A stretch of DNA of 64,000 bases from positions 1 to 64,000 of the forward strand of contig JAUIMF010000002.1 of NCBI GenBank assembly GCA_030433415.1. Direction: 5' to 3'. The notes under the pieces are model-generated. The model searched no databases. It was not told where the DNA came from and saw only the letters and a list, made by a program, of their open reading frames with translations. Below, in pieces: positions 26,276 through 35,416 of the stretch (position 1 is the first letter of the stretch; each line of letters opens with the position of its first letter). The position numbers and the translations under genes are program-made. The stretch is from Gammaproteobacteria bacterium. Its GTDB lineage: Bacteria > Pseudomonadota > Gammaproteobacteria > Pseudomonadales > Halieaceae.

Positions 26276-27040
26276 ATGGGCAACGAAGTACTGACAGAAA
26301 AGCGCGACGGCGTTCTCATCATTACCCTGAACCGTCCCGAGGCGAAGAACGCGGCGAACCGGGCCCTTGCCGAGGGCCTGGCCGCGGCCATCGACGAACT
26401 CGAGGGCAGCGATGATCTGCGTGTTGCGATCCTCACCGGCAGTGGGGGCACCTTCTGCTCGGGAATGGATCTGAAAGCCTTTGTAAGCGGTGAGGTCCCC
26501 TTCGTTGAGGGCCGTGGATTTGCAGGCCTGACCGAGTATCGGGCCAGCAAGCCGATCATTGCTGCGGTAGAAGGCTACGCACTGGCCGGTGGCTTTGAAC
26601 TGGCCATCAGCTGTGATCTGGTGGTCGCGGCGGACAACAGCAAGTTTGGTATTCCCGAGGTCAAGCGGGGTCTGGCGGCGGCGGCGGGTGGTCTCGTCAA
26701 ACTACCCAAGCAGATTCCCTCGCGCATCGCCATGGAAATGGCCCTGACTGGCGAGTTCATCAGTGCCCAGCGAGCCTATGATCTGGGCCTTATCAATCGC
26801 GTTTGCGAAGCGGGAGCAGCGCTTGATGGTGCCATGGAGCTGGCTGCGACCATTGCGGCCAATGGACCGCTGGCGGTGGCCGCCAGCCTGAAGGTCGTGG
26901 CGAGTGCGCAGGACTGGAACAGTGCCGAAGCCTTTGGCAAACAGCAGGAAGTCGTCGGTCCCGTATTCACCAGCGAAGATGCCATTGAGGGTGCGACGGC
27001 CTTCGCGGAGAAACGTGCGCCGAATTGGAAAGGTAAATAA
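26276..27040 (+). CDS. Enoyl-CoA hydratase/isomerase (crotonase family)
   Basis: The protein has 254 residues. Crotonase features are LNRPEAKNAAN, the oxyanion-hole stretch FCSGMDLKAF, and both acidic positions used by hydratases: GYALAGGFELAISCD and FGIPEVKRGLAAAAGG. It probably hydrates a short or branched enoyl-CoA in fatty or amino acid breakdown. The ATG at 26276 is chosen for the AAGGAG 6 nt upstream. A thiolase gene follows after 12 nt, which supports a beta-oxidation role. Confidence 0.88.
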   Translation: MGNEVLTEKRDGVLIITLNRPEAKNAANRALAEGLAAAIDELEGSDDLRVAILTGSGGTFCSGMDLKAFVSGEVPFVEGRGFAGLTEYRASKPIIAAVEGYALAGGFELAISCDLVVAADNSKFGIPEVKRGLAAAAGGLVKLPKQIPSRIAMEMALTGEFISAQRAYDLGLINRVCEAGAALDGAMELAATIAANGPLAVAASLKVVASAQDWNSAEAFGKQQEVVGPVFTSEDAIEGATAFAEKRAPNWKGK

Positions 27041-27052
27041 GAGGACATAACG

Positions 27053-28291
27053 ATGCCCGAAGCATGGATTATCGATGCCTGCCGCACTCCCCGCGGTATC
27101 GGCAAAAAAGGTAAGGGGGCGCTTGCTCATCTGCATCCGCAACACCTGGGATCGACGGTGCTTGCGGCCCTGGCGGAGCGCAATAATCTCAACACGGCCG
27201 AGGTTGACGATATTGTCTTCGGTACCAGTTGGCAGCGCGGCACGCAGGGCGGAGACCTGGCGCGCATGGCAGCGTTGGATGCGGGTTATGACATCAAGGC
27301 CTCTGGGGTCACGCTGGATCGCTTCTGCGGATCGGGCATTACTTCTGTGAATATCGCCGCAGCCTCGATTATGAGTGGCATGGAAGATCTGGTGATCGCC
27401 GGCGGCTGCGAAATGATGTCGCTGTATGGTTCGGACCCGTCCCAGTCGCCGTTCATGGACAATGACAACCTGCACCTGCGGGAGCTGCATCCCCAACCAC
27501 ACCAGGGGGTCTGCGCCGACGCCATCGCCACGATCGAGAACATTTCGCGCGAAGCCCTCGATGCCCTGGCTTATGAATCCCAACAGCGTGCCGCGGCGGC
27601 AATTGCCGGCGGGTACTTTGACCGCTCTCTGGTACCCGTACTCAATGCGGATGGCTCCGTGGCGCTGGATCGCGAGGAGTTTCCCCGGTCCGAAACCACC
27701 CTTGAGGGATTGGCGGAGCTCAAAGCCTCGTTCGGCGCGCTCGCTGATTACCCCCTTAACGAACAGGGTGGTACCTATCGGCAACTGGTGACGCAGGCGT
27801 ACCCGGACCTGGTGATCAACCACGTTCATCACGCGGGGAACAGCTCTGGCGTCGTGGACGGAGCGGCGGCGCTTCTGCTTGCATCACCGGACTACGCCCA
27901 GGCCCATGACATGAAGCCCCGTGGACGCATTGTCGCCATGGCTAATATGGGGGATTCGCCGACGCTGATGCTCAACGCCCCTGTGCCGGCGGCGAAGAAG
28001 GTGCTGGCCAAGGCTGGACTCGAGCTTGGGGATATCGACCTCTTCGAGATCAACGAAGCCTTTGCCGTGGTCGCCGAAAAGTTCGTGCGTGATCTGGATC
28101 TGGATCGTGACAAAGTGAATGTGAACGGTGGTGCCATGGCCCTGGGTCACCCCATCGGCGCGACAGGCTCAGTACTGATAGGCACGGTGCTGGATGAACT
28201 GGAACGCCGCGGTGGTCGCTACGGTCTGGTCACCATGTGCGCAGCCGGTGGTATGGCCCCCGCGATCATCATCGAGCGTGTGGACGGCTGA
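27053..28291 (+). CDS. Acetyl-CoA acyltransferase (thiolase)
   Basis: The protein has 412 residues and is a type II thiolase. The acyl-accepting cysteine is in TLDRFCGSGITSVN (about residue 88), NEAFAVVAEKF follows, the histidine is in GGAMALGHPIGATGS, and the second cysteine is in TMCAAGGMAPA. It cleaves 3-ketoacyl-CoA or condenses acetyl-CoA. It is paired with the upstream crotonase and converges on dgcA, with only 16 nt between the stops. Substrate chain length is not visible from the sequence. Confidence 0.9.
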   Translation: MPEAWIIDACRTPRGIGKKGKGALAHLHPQHLGSTVLAALAERNNLNTAEVDDIVFGTSWQRGTQGGDLARMAALDAGYDIKASGVTLDRFCGSGITSVNIAAASIMSGMEDLVIAGGCEMMSLYGSDPSQSPFMDNDNLHLRELHPQPHQGVCADAIATIENISREALDALAYESQQRAAAAIAGGYFDRSLVPVLNADGSVALDREEFPRSETTLEGLAELKASFGALADYPLNEQGGTYRQLVTQAYPDLVINHVHHAGNSSGVVDGAAALLLASPDYAQAHDMKPRGRIVAMANMGDSPTLMLNAPVPAAKKVLAKAGLELGDIDLFEINEAFAVVAEKFVRDLDLDRDKVNVNGGAMALGHPIGATGSVLIGTVLDELERRGGRYGLVTMCAAGGMAPAIIIERVDG

Positions 28292-28307
28292 ATCGTCTGA
28301 ATTCGCG

Positions 28308-29285
28308 CTAGCCCCAGAGCGCTGCGGTGGGGGGATCGACGATCCCTCCGTCGCGGTAGTTCAGGCCATGGGGCAGGTCGTCGGCCAGCAGTAGCGGTCC
28401 GTCGATATCCACGAACCGGCATAACTGCCCGATCACATAGCTCGGCGCCATCGACAGCGAGGTGCCGGTCATATTGCCCACCATCACCTCCATACCGCTG
28501 GCGCGGGCAGCCATTGCCAGCGCGAGGCCTTCTGTCAGCCCACCACACTTGTCCAGCTTGATGTTGAGCACCTGGTAACGCCGGGCCGCGGCGTCGAATT
28601 CACCCAGATGTAAACAGGATTCATCGGCACCCAGCAGCACGGGGGACTCAAAGCCCTCGAGGACCTCGTCTTCACCCCGGGGCAGGGGCTGTTCGATCAT
28701 GGCGATGCCCAGACGCTCGCAGCAGGGAAGATACTCGCGCAGTTCGTCAAAGCTCCAGCCCTGATTCACGTCGATGACCAGCGAGGCGTCGGGGCGCGCC
28801 GCGCGAATCGCTTCGAGGCGCGTTATGGGGTCGTCGCCGTCGAGCTTGATCTTCAGGTGGGGGAATGGTCTCGCGGCGGCCGCACGCTCTGCCATGACCG
28901 CTGCCGACTCCAGGCCGATGGTGAATACGGTGGTGAGGGGGGCAGGTGCCAGATCCAGCAGCTGCCAGATGCGTTTGCCCTGTTGCTTGGCGCGCAGATC
29001 CCACAGGGCGCAGTCCAGCGCATTGCGAACGCCACAGGCCGGCATCGCCGATTGCAGTGATTCGGGATTCAGGTCATGGGGCAGGGTATCGAGGGCCGCC
29101 TGCAGGTCCTGCTGCATCGTCCCGGCGGTCTCGTTCAGGTAGTAGCTGCCCACGGCCTCGCCAACACCTCGATGCTCTCCGTGTTCGACGGTGACGCGCA
29201 GCGTGTCGGTATGCGTCCAGACGTGGCCGGTAATGGCAAAGGGCGTCTTGAGGGGGAACGATACGATCTCGCTGTGTATGCGCAT
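28308..29285 (-). CDS. dgcA: N-acetyl-D-glutamate racemase-like enolase-superfamily enzyme (DgcA)
   Basis: The protein has 325 residues of the muconate-lactonising/dipeptide-epimerase branch of the enolase superfamily. The catalytic KxK is in HLKIKLDGDD, metal ligands are in VIDVNQGW, IEQPLP and GADES, and the second base is in LNIKLDKCGG. On sequence alone it could be a dipeptide (L-Ala-D/L-Glu) epimerase. The gene directly upstream encodes a DUF1611 protein, and this pair is the reported marine D-glutamate pathway: DgcN acetylates D-Glu and DgcA racemises the product to N-acetyl-L-Glu. The 5-nt gap between the two genes supports that reading. Confidence 0.78.
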   Translation of the reverse strand: MRIHSEIVSFPLKTPFAITGHVWTHTDTLRVTVEHGEHRGVGEAVGSYYLNETAGTMQQDLQAALDTLPHDLNPESLQSAMPACGVRNALDCALWDLRAKQQGKRIWQLLDLAPAPLTTVFTIGLESAAVMAERAAAARPFPHLKIKLDGDDPITRLEAIRAARPDASLVIDVNQGWSFDELREYLPCCERLGIAMIEQPLPRGEDEVLEGFESPVLLGADESCLHLGEFDAAARRYQVLNIKLDKCGGLTEGLALAMAARASGMEVMVGNMTGTSLSMAPSYVIGQLCRFVDIDGPLLLADDLPHGLNYRDGGIVDPPTAALWG

Positions 29286-29290
29286 AGCGG

Positions 29291-30316
29291 TCAGCCTCCC
29301 ATGGTCTGCAACGCTTGCACAATGGCACCGGTGCCGTCGCGCAGGGGGTCAACGCAGGGCAGGCCATATTTGTCGCTCAGGGACTGCTGGTAACGCCAGC
29401 GTCCGCGCTCGTCCATGCTTTGCGTATTGATGCTGATGCCGACACAACGAATAGCGGGATTGGTGAGGCGGCCAATGGCGATGGTGCGTTCAATCACGTC
29501 GTCGATCGTTGGCAGGGCGAAGCCGTCCCAGCCTTCGATATGGCGGCGACCGGTCGCGTGGCAAACGACGAACGCGTCGGGTTGGGAGCCCAGCAGCAGA
29601 CCGTGGGACACCGCCGCATAGCCTGGGTGGAAGATGCCGCCCTGGCCTTCGATCACATCCCAGTGATCCTCGTCGTTGTCGGGAGACAGCAGTTCCGCCG
29701 CGCCACTGATGAAGTCGGCTACGACGCAGTCCATCGGTATGCCACTGCCGGCGATCATAATGCCGGTCTGCCCCGAGGCGCGAAACGTGGCTTTGACGCC
29801 GGCGTCCCTGAGATCGCGTTCGAGTTGCAATGCCGTGTACTTCTTGCCCAGGGCGCAGTCCGTGCCAACGGTCAGTACTCGATTCCCCGACCGCTTGCGA
29901 CCACTGCCGACGGGGAGCTCGGCCGGGGGAACGCGCACATCCACCAGCGCAACGCCCCCTTCGCTGGCGGCCTGCACCAGGTCAGGAATACTACTGAGGC
30001 GCGTATGCAGCCCCGCCACGATATCCAGGCCCGCTCGGGCGGCCTCTGCGAGGATGGGAATCCAGTTGTCGGGTATGCGTCCACCAACCGGGGCCGTGCC
30101 GACAATCAGGGAGCCGGCACCAGCGCGCACGGCTGCTGAAACATCACAGTCCTCAAGGCCCAGGTCGACGGCATTATCGGTCAGACGCAACTGCCCCATG
30201 CACAGCTTCCGCCGCCAGTCGGCGATGCCACGGGCGGTCTTGGCATAGGTGGGGCGATGTTCTTCGCCCACGAACAGCAGATACGGGGCGCGAAGCGTTA
30301 GGCCAGTTGTCGTCAA
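29291..30316 (-). CDS. dgcN: DUF1611 protein, D-glutamate N-acetyltransferase-like (DgcN)
   Basis: The protein has 341 residues. The N-terminal part (about 1-130) has a Rossmann-like region with TAPVGGRIPDNW. The C-terminal part carries the DUF1611 P-loop VLTVGTDCALGKKYTALQLE (about residue 150) and the conserved EGQGGIFHPGYAAVSHGLLLGSQPDA. Members of this family were shown in marine bacteria and archaea to N-acetylate D-glutamate, working with DgcA; this is from memory. It overlaps the upstream hydrolase gene by 4 nt, and dgcA follows. Older annotations call the family NAD-dependent epimerase-like or unknown. Confidence 0.78.
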   Translation of the reverse strand: MTTTGLTLRAPYLLFVGEEHRPTYAKTARGIADWRRKLCMGQLRLTDNAVDLGLEDCDVSAAVRAGAGSLIVGTAPVGGRIPDNWIPILAEAARAGLDIVAGLHTRLSSIPDLVQAASEGGVALVDVRVPPAELPVGSGRKRSGNRVLTVGTDCALGKKYTALQLERDLRDAGVKATFRASGQTGIMIAGSGIPMDCVVADFISGAAELLSPDNDEDHWDVIEGQGGIFHPGYAAVSHGLLLGSQPDAFVVCHATGRRHIEGWDGFALPTIDDVIERTIAIGRLTNPAIRCVGISINTQSMDERGRWRYQQSLSDKYGLPCVDPLRDGTGAIVQALQTMGG

Positions 30317-31212
30317 GCGGTGGTCGCTCGCTGGGCCGTGTCGTGAATCGCCCGGGCGATGCGTTCAAGCAGGTGGGTGGGAAAATCGTGGGCCATGCCC
30401 GGCAGCACCAGCAGTTCGGCCCGCGGCAGGCACTCTGCGGTATCGATGCCGCACTCCACCCTGACCAGCGGATCCTCGTCACCGTGGATCACCAGTGAAG
30501 GCTGTTGCACCTGCTCAAGCAGTCGGCGTCGATGGGGTGCCGCAATAATCGCCGCGAGCTGGCGCGCCACGCCATCGGGGTCGTAGCCGCCGCGATCCAG
30601 TGCCGCTTTTGCCGTGGCGCGGATTTCGTCGTCATCCTTGGGATAGCTGCGGCTCTGCAGCGCCTTGCGTACGCGGGTGTTGCGCTCCAGTACCGAGTCC
30701 ATGCAGTCGGGATCGTCTGGACGCAGCGTCAGCGCTTTCATCGCCTCCCGCTCGCCGTGGGGCAGGCTGCGATGGCCCGTGGTCGACATGATAGACGTGA
30801 GGCTGAGCACCCGCTCGGGATGATTGGCGGCCATTAACTGGGCAATCATGCCGCCCATCGACGCGCCCACCACATGGGCAGCGGGAATATCCAGCGCATC
30901 CAGCAGCGCCACGGCATCCTCCGCCATGTCGGTGAGCTCATAACCCACGCGCACCGGCAGGCGCAGGGTTTTGCGCAGTACCAGGGCGGGTATATTGGGC
31001 GTGCCGTGATCCGTCAGGCGTGTCGACAAACCGATATCCCGATTGTCAAAGCGCAGCACGTGATAGCCCAGGTCCACGAGATGCTGGCAGAACGCATCGG
31101 GCCAGCCCGTCAGTTGCGTTCCCAGTCCCATGACCAGGAGAATGGTTGTGTTTGACGGGTCACCCTCAGAGACATACTCCAGAGAGACTCCATTGACCGT
31201 TACCTGGGGCAC
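30313..31212 (-). CDS. Alpha/beta-fold hydrolase
   Basis: The protein has 299 residues. The nucleophile serine is in VVGASMGGMIAQLMA (about residue 117), the acid is likely in VIHGDEDPLV, and the histidine is in PGMAHDFP. FDNRDIGLSTRL follows the first strands, as in non-heme peroxidase-like or esterase-like members. The substrate is unknown. It sits between a crotonase and dgcN in a same-strand run, overlapping dgcN by 4 nt. It may hydrolyse an ester or amide that feeds the same pathway, but nothing in the sequence says so. Confidence 0.8.
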   Translation of the reverse strand: MPQVTVNGVSLEYVSEGDPSNTTILLVMGLGTQLTGWPDAFCQHLVDLGYHVLRFDNRDIGLSTRLTDHGTPNIPALVLRKTLRLPVRVGYELTDMAEDAVALLDALDIPAAHVVGASMGGMIAQLMAANHPERVLSLTSIMSTTGHRSLPHGEREAMKALTLRPDDPDCMDSVLERNTRVRKALQSRSYPKDDDEIRATAKAALDRGGYDPDGVARQLAAIIAAPHRRRLLEQVQQPSLVIHGDEDPLVRVECGIDTAECLPRAELLVLPGMAHDFPTHLLERIARAIHDTAQRATTA

Positions 31213-31263
31213 CTGTACCTCCTGGCTGTATCAGGGCTATTTCGTGGCTTTAGTTTTTGGGAC

Positions 31264-32043
31264 TCAGCGCCCCTGAAAAACGGCCTTGCGGCGCTCCATG
31301 AAGGATTTCACTCCTTCGGCGGCATCCTCGCTTTTCATGATCGGTACCAGTGATGCGAATATCTGCTGCGAGAACGCATCGCGATCCTCGGGTATCGAAT
31401 ACCGGCTCGCTTCAAGCAGCGCCTGCACCGCCATCGGCGCGCCATCGGCGACACGTCCAGCGATTTCCATGGCACGATCGATCTGCTCACCCGGTTCGGT
31501 AAGCTCCTGGATCATGCCCCAGCGATGGGCTTCCTCTGCGCTCCAGCGGTCGCCGGTGAGCAGTACCTTCTGGGCGTTGGACCAGCCCACTTCGCGCGGC
31601 AGGCGATAGGTGGCGCCGCCGCAGGGAAACAGGCCGCGCTGTACCTCCAGCATCTGGAACTGGGTGTCGGTTGCAGCCACGCGGATTTCGGTGTTCAGCA
31701 GCATTTCGACACCCCAGGTGAAGCAGTACCCCTGCACGGCCATCACGATGGGTTTCTGATGCTGTGGACCGTGCACCCCCATGGGGTCGATGTGTCCCTC
31801 GTGTGTCGGCCAGCCCTCGCCGCCACCGAAATACGGCGCCCACTGGTCAAGTTCGACACCAGCGGTAAAGTGCTTGCCCTCGGCAGAGACTACGGCCACC
31901 CGCAAGCCGGGATCTTCGTTGAGGCGGTGCAGCCCTTCACCCAGGGCGGCGTACATTTCCAGACTGAGCGCGTTGTACTTCTCGGGACGGGTGACGTGCA
32001 GGTGCAGTACCGAACCTTCGGTACGAATATCGACTTGAGCCAT
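31264..32043 (-). CDS. Enoyl-CoA hydratase/isomerase (crotonase family)
   Basis: The protein has 259 residues with the crotonase pattern VTRPEKYNALS, HFTAGVELDQWAPYF, VQGYCFTWGVEMLLNTEIRV and FQMLEVQRGLFPCGGATYRLP. Both catalytic acid positions are kept. The tryptophan-containing TWGVEML in place of GGGCEL is unusual and suggests a substrate other than simple crotonyl-CoA. It is the first gene of the minus-strand run that ends with dgcA, and is divergent from the S9 peptidase gene. Confidence 0.85.
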   Translation of the reverse strand: MAQVDIRTEGSVLHLHVTRPEKYNALSLEMYAALGEGLHRLNEDPGLRVAVVSAEGKHFTAGVELDQWAPYFGGGEGWPTHEGHIDPMGVHGPQHQKPIVMAVQGYCFTWGVEMLLNTEIRVAATDTQFQMLEVQRGLFPCGGATYRLPREVGWSNAQKVLLTGDRWSAEEAHRWGMIQELTEPGEQIDRAMEIAGRVADGAPMAVQALLEASRYSIPEDRDAFSQQIFASLVPIMKSEDAAEGVKSFMERRKAVFQGR

Positions 32044-32211
32044 GTGTGTTCCTCGGTGATCTGGCGGTTAGTGTACGCGATGCGCGGGCCAAGGTTCTAA
32101 ACTGAAGAGCAGAAGGCCATACTGCGCTCCACAGAGTTCGCCAGTACCCCGAAAATTCTCATTGGGGTTCGTCTGTCGGCGGGCGTCAGCGAGTATTGCA
32201 AGGAGAGTTTC

Positions 32212-34269
32212 ATGGCACCTGTTCGTCGCTACCTGATCGCGGTGATGGCACCGCTGCTGGTCATTGCCTGCAGCGATAAATCCGCGACCGAGTCCTCGCA
32301 GGCGGCCCAGTCCGCACAACCGACGGTGTTGCCCTACGGCAGCTGGCCGTCGCCGATCAGCGCCGCGTCACTGGTGGAGGGCGCCCGGGGTATCTGGGGC
32401 CTGCGTCGCGACGGCGACTATCTGTACTGGCTGGAGTCGCGTCCCAAAGAAGGTGGACGGACGACCGTGATGCGTTGGCGTGAAGGTGGTGAACCCGAGG
32501 AGCTGCTGGACGCGCCCTGGAACGTTCGTACCCGGGTTCAGGAATACGGTGGTGGCGCGTTGCTGGTGGCGGACGGAGTACTCTGGTTCTCCAATTTTGC
32601 GGACCAGCGCCTGTATCGATTTACCCCCGGCACTGAACCTGTCGCCGTTACACCAGAGGCGTCCCTGCGCTACGCCGGCTGCAGCTATCAGTCGTCACGG
32701 CAACGCCTGTTGTGTATTCGCGAGGATCATCGTGGCCTGGATGAGCCGGTCAACACCCTCGTTGCCCTGGATGGTCGCGATGAAGAAGAGGGCGATGTGC
32801 TGTTTTCGGGCACGGACTTTGTGTCGGCGCCGCGCCTGTCGGCGGATGGTGAGCGGATAGCCTTCACGACCTGGATGCACCCCAATATGCCGTGGGACAG
32901 CACAACGCTGCACACGGCCAGCTTCGCCGACGATGGCTCGCTGACGGCACTGCAGGTACACAACCCCGAGTCCCGCGAGTCCGTTATCGACCCCCAGTGG
33001 ACCTCTACGGGTGAGCTGCTGGCGCTCTCGGACCGGGACAACTGGTGGCGACCCTACCGCATCAGCGGTGAGTCCTTCAGCGCGGTCGAAACGGGCCTGG
33101 AGGCCATGGAAATCGGCGGGCCGGACTGGAGCATCAATACGCGTTACTACTATCCCGCCGCCGACGGGATGCTGGCGATCGCCCGGCAGGGCAGCGTGGA
33201 ACACCTGGTATACCTCGATGGTAAAGGCGGTCACCGATTCATCGATACGGGCGCGGTGAGCATTGGTTCCCTTGTGGTCGATGACGACGCCCTGTTTCTC
33301 TCGGCTGGTTTTGCCGATCGCCCCGGGGCGCTCGTGGAGCTGTCACCGGATGGGGAATTGCGGCGTACGCTTCGCGCCACCCGCGATGCTGCCCTGGATC
33401 CGCAGTGGGTTCCTGCCTATGAGCAGCTGAGCTTTCCACTGCCCGGCGGGGGTGAGGCCCATGGGGTGTATTTTCCGCCGACAAACCCCGATGCCACGGG
33501 GCCTGCTGACGAGGCGCCGCCGCTTATTGTGACGGTGCATGGCGGGCCCACCTCGGTGGCGGGAGTGAGCTATCGTCCGGGGCACTACTACTGGACGAGT
33601 CGGGGCTTTGCGGTGCTGGACCTCAACTACCGCGGCAGTACCGGTTTCGGTCGCGAGTACCGCCGGGCGCTGTACGGCACCTGGGGTATTGCTGACGTGG
33701 AAGATGCGGTGGCCGGTGCGCAGTGGCTTGCAGAGCAGGGGCTTGCGGACCCCCGAAGGCTGGTTATCCGCGGCGGCAGCGCCGGGGGTTTCACCACGCT
33801 GGCAGCGCATGCCTTTCACGGTGCCTTCGCCGCGGGTGCGTCCTACTTTGGCGTGTCGGATATCGAAGCGCTCGCAAAAGAGACGCACAAGTTCGAATCG
33901 CGTTATCTCGACCAGTTAATTGGTCCCTATCCCGAGCGGCGAGACCTCTACCTGGAACGATCGCCCATTCATCATCTAGACGGTTTCAAGGCGCCACTGA
34001 TTCTGCTCCAGGGGCTGGATGACCCGATCGTGCCGCCGAACCAGTCCGAGATGATCTACACAGCATTGCGCGATCGGGGTATACCTACGGCTTATCTGGC
34101 TTTTGAAGGCGAGTCCCACGGGTTTCGCAAGGCCGAAAACCAGATCGCCTCGCGCGAGGCCGAGCTGTACTTCTATGCACTTGTGCTCGGCTTCATCCCC
34201 GCCGATGAATTGCCGCCGGTGGTCATAGACAATCTCACCGATGAAAACGGTAAGCCGGTGGATTACTGA
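32212..34269 (+). CDS. Lipoprotein-like S9 prolyl oligopeptidase family peptidase
   Basis: The protein has 685 residues. The N-terminus MAPVRRYLIAVMAPLLVIAC looks like a lipoprotein signal with Cys20 as the lipidation site. A beta-propeller region (about 50-410) is followed by an alpha/beta-hydrolase peptidase domain (about 420-660). The domain has VHGGPTSVAG, nucleophile GGSAGGFTTLAAHAF (about residue 522), aspartate in GLDDPIVPPNQ and histidine in GESHGFRKAEN. It probably trims peptides at the membrane. AAGGAG precedes the start. The aminotransferase gene begins 1 nt after the stop. Confidence 0.88.
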   Translation: MAPVRRYLIAVMAPLLVIACSDKSATESSQAAQSAQPTVLPYGSWPSPISAASLVEGARGIWGLRRDGDYLYWLESRPKEGGRTTVMRWREGGEPEELLDAPWNVRTRVQEYGGGALLVADGVLWFSNFADQRLYRFTPGTEPVAVTPEASLRYAGCSYQSSRQRLLCIREDHRGLDEPVNTLVALDGRDEEEGDVLFSGTDFVSAPRLSADGERIAFTTWMHPNMPWDSTTLHTASFADDGSLTALQVHNPESRESVIDPQWTSTGELLALSDRDNWWRPYRISGESFSAVETGLEAMEIGGPDWSINTRYYYPAADGMLAIARQGSVEHLVYLDGKGGHRFIDTGAVSIGSLVVDDDALFLSAGFADRPGALVELSPDGELRRTLRATRDAALDPQWVPAYEQLSFPLPGGGEAHGVYFPPTNPDATGPADEAPPLIVTVHGGPTSVAGVSYRPGHYYWTSRGFAVLDLNYRGSTGFGREYRRALYGTWGIADVEDAVAGAQWLAEQGLADPRRLVIRGGSAGGFTTLAAHAFHGAFAAGASYFGVSDIEALAKETHKFESRYLDQLIGPYPERRDLYLERSPIHHLDGFKAPLILLQGLDDPIVPPNQSEMIYTALRDRGIPTAYLAFEGESHGFRKAENQIASREAELYFYALVLGFIPADELPPVVIDNLTDENGKPVDY

Positions 34270-34270
34270 C

Positions 34271-35416
34271 ATGCTGCACAGCAAGTTGCCGCAGGTGGGC
34301 ACGACGATTTTTACGCGCATGTCGGCCCTGGCAACGGAAACTGGGGCGCTGAACCTGTCGCAGGGATTTCCCGATTTCAATCCTCCCCAGCGACTGGCCC
34401 AGGCGCTGGGGGAGCACGCGTTGGCGGGGAACAATCAGTACGCACCGATGGCGGGTCTGCCTCGGCTGCGAGAAGCGGTTGCCGCGCAATTGCTGCGACA
34501 CCGCCGAGTAGATGTCGACCCCGAGACTGAGGTTACGATCGTACCCGGTGCTACCGAGGGTATCTTCTGCGCGATTCAGGCGGTGGTACGACCGGGTGAC
34601 GAAGTCGTCGTGCTCGATCCGGTCTACGACAGCTACGAGCCAGCCATCGAGCTGGCGGGAGGGCGGGCGATACACGTGCCGCTAGACACGGATTTTGCCA
34701 TCGACTGGCAGCGCATAAGCGAGGCGGTGACACCGCGCACGCGTGTGCTGATGCTGAACAGTCCGCACAATCCCAGTGGCAGCGTTATCACCAGGAACGA
34801 TCTCGACGAGTTGGCGTCGCTGGTGGAGCGTCACGATCTGCTGGTATGTAGCGACGAGGTTTATGAATACCTGGTATTCGATGGCGCGGAGCACTGCAGC
34901 GTGCTTTCGCACCCGGTGCTGCGTGAGCGCAGTTTTGCGCATTATTCCTTTGGCAAAACCTTCAGCGTTACGGGATGGAAAACGGGCTATTGCGTCGCCA
35001 GTCCGCGGCTGACCGAGGAGTTCCGCAAGGTGCACCAGTACGTGACCTATGTGGCGGTGACGCCGGTGCAACACGCGCTTGCGGACTTTATGCACGAGGA
35101 CCCGGATTACCCCCTGAGTCTAGCGGCAAGCTATCAGCGGCGACGCGACTACTTTCTTGGCGCCCTGGGTGAATCGCGCTTCACCTGGAAGCCAGCGTCC
35201 GGCAGCTACTTTCAGTTGCTGGATTACAGCGCCATTACCGACGACGTGGATTTGCAGCTCTGCGAGCGCTGGACGCGGGAGCATGGGGTGGCGTCCATAC
35301 CCGTATCGTATTTTTACGCCGAGCCGCCGGAGCAAAAATTGCTACGCTTTTGTTTCGCAAAATCTGACGAGGTGCTGCTGCAGGCAGCGGAGCGATTATG
35401 CGCGATACCGAGCTGA
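34271..35416 (+). CDS. Aminotransferase class I/II, methionine or kynurenine type (YbdL-like)
   Basis: The protein has 381 residues. It opens with ALNLSQGFPDFNPPQRLAQAL, the signature of the glutamine/kynurenine/methionine aminotransferase branch, and has NNQYAPMAGLPRLREAV, NSPHNPSGS and the PLP lysine in YSFGKTFSVTGWKTGYC (about residue 229). E. coli YbdL uses methionine. The partner gene overlapping the 3' end by 19 nt encodes a YafV-like omega-amidase. That pairing supports glutamine-linked transamination of 2-keto-4-methylthiobutyrate and similar keto acids. The ATG at 34271 directly follows the S9 stop. Confidence 0.88.
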   Translation: MLHSKLPQVGTTIFTRMSALATETGALNLSQGFPDFNPPQRLAQALGEHALAGNNQYAPMAGLPRLREAVAAQLLRHRRVDVDPETEVTIVPGATEGIFCAIQAVVRPGDEVVVLDPVYDSYEPAIELAGGRAIHVPLDTDFAIDWQRISEAVTPRTRVLMLNSPHNPSGSVITRNDLDELASLVERHDLLVCSDEVYEYLVFDGAEHCSVLSHPVLRERSFAHYSFGKTFSVTGWKTGYCVASPRLTEEFRKVHQYVTYVAVTPVQHALADFMHEDPDYPLSLAASYQRRRDYFLGALGESRFTWKPASGSYFQLLDYSAITDDVDLQLCERWTREHGVASIPVSYFYAEPPEQKLLRFCFAKSDEVLLQAAERLCAIPS

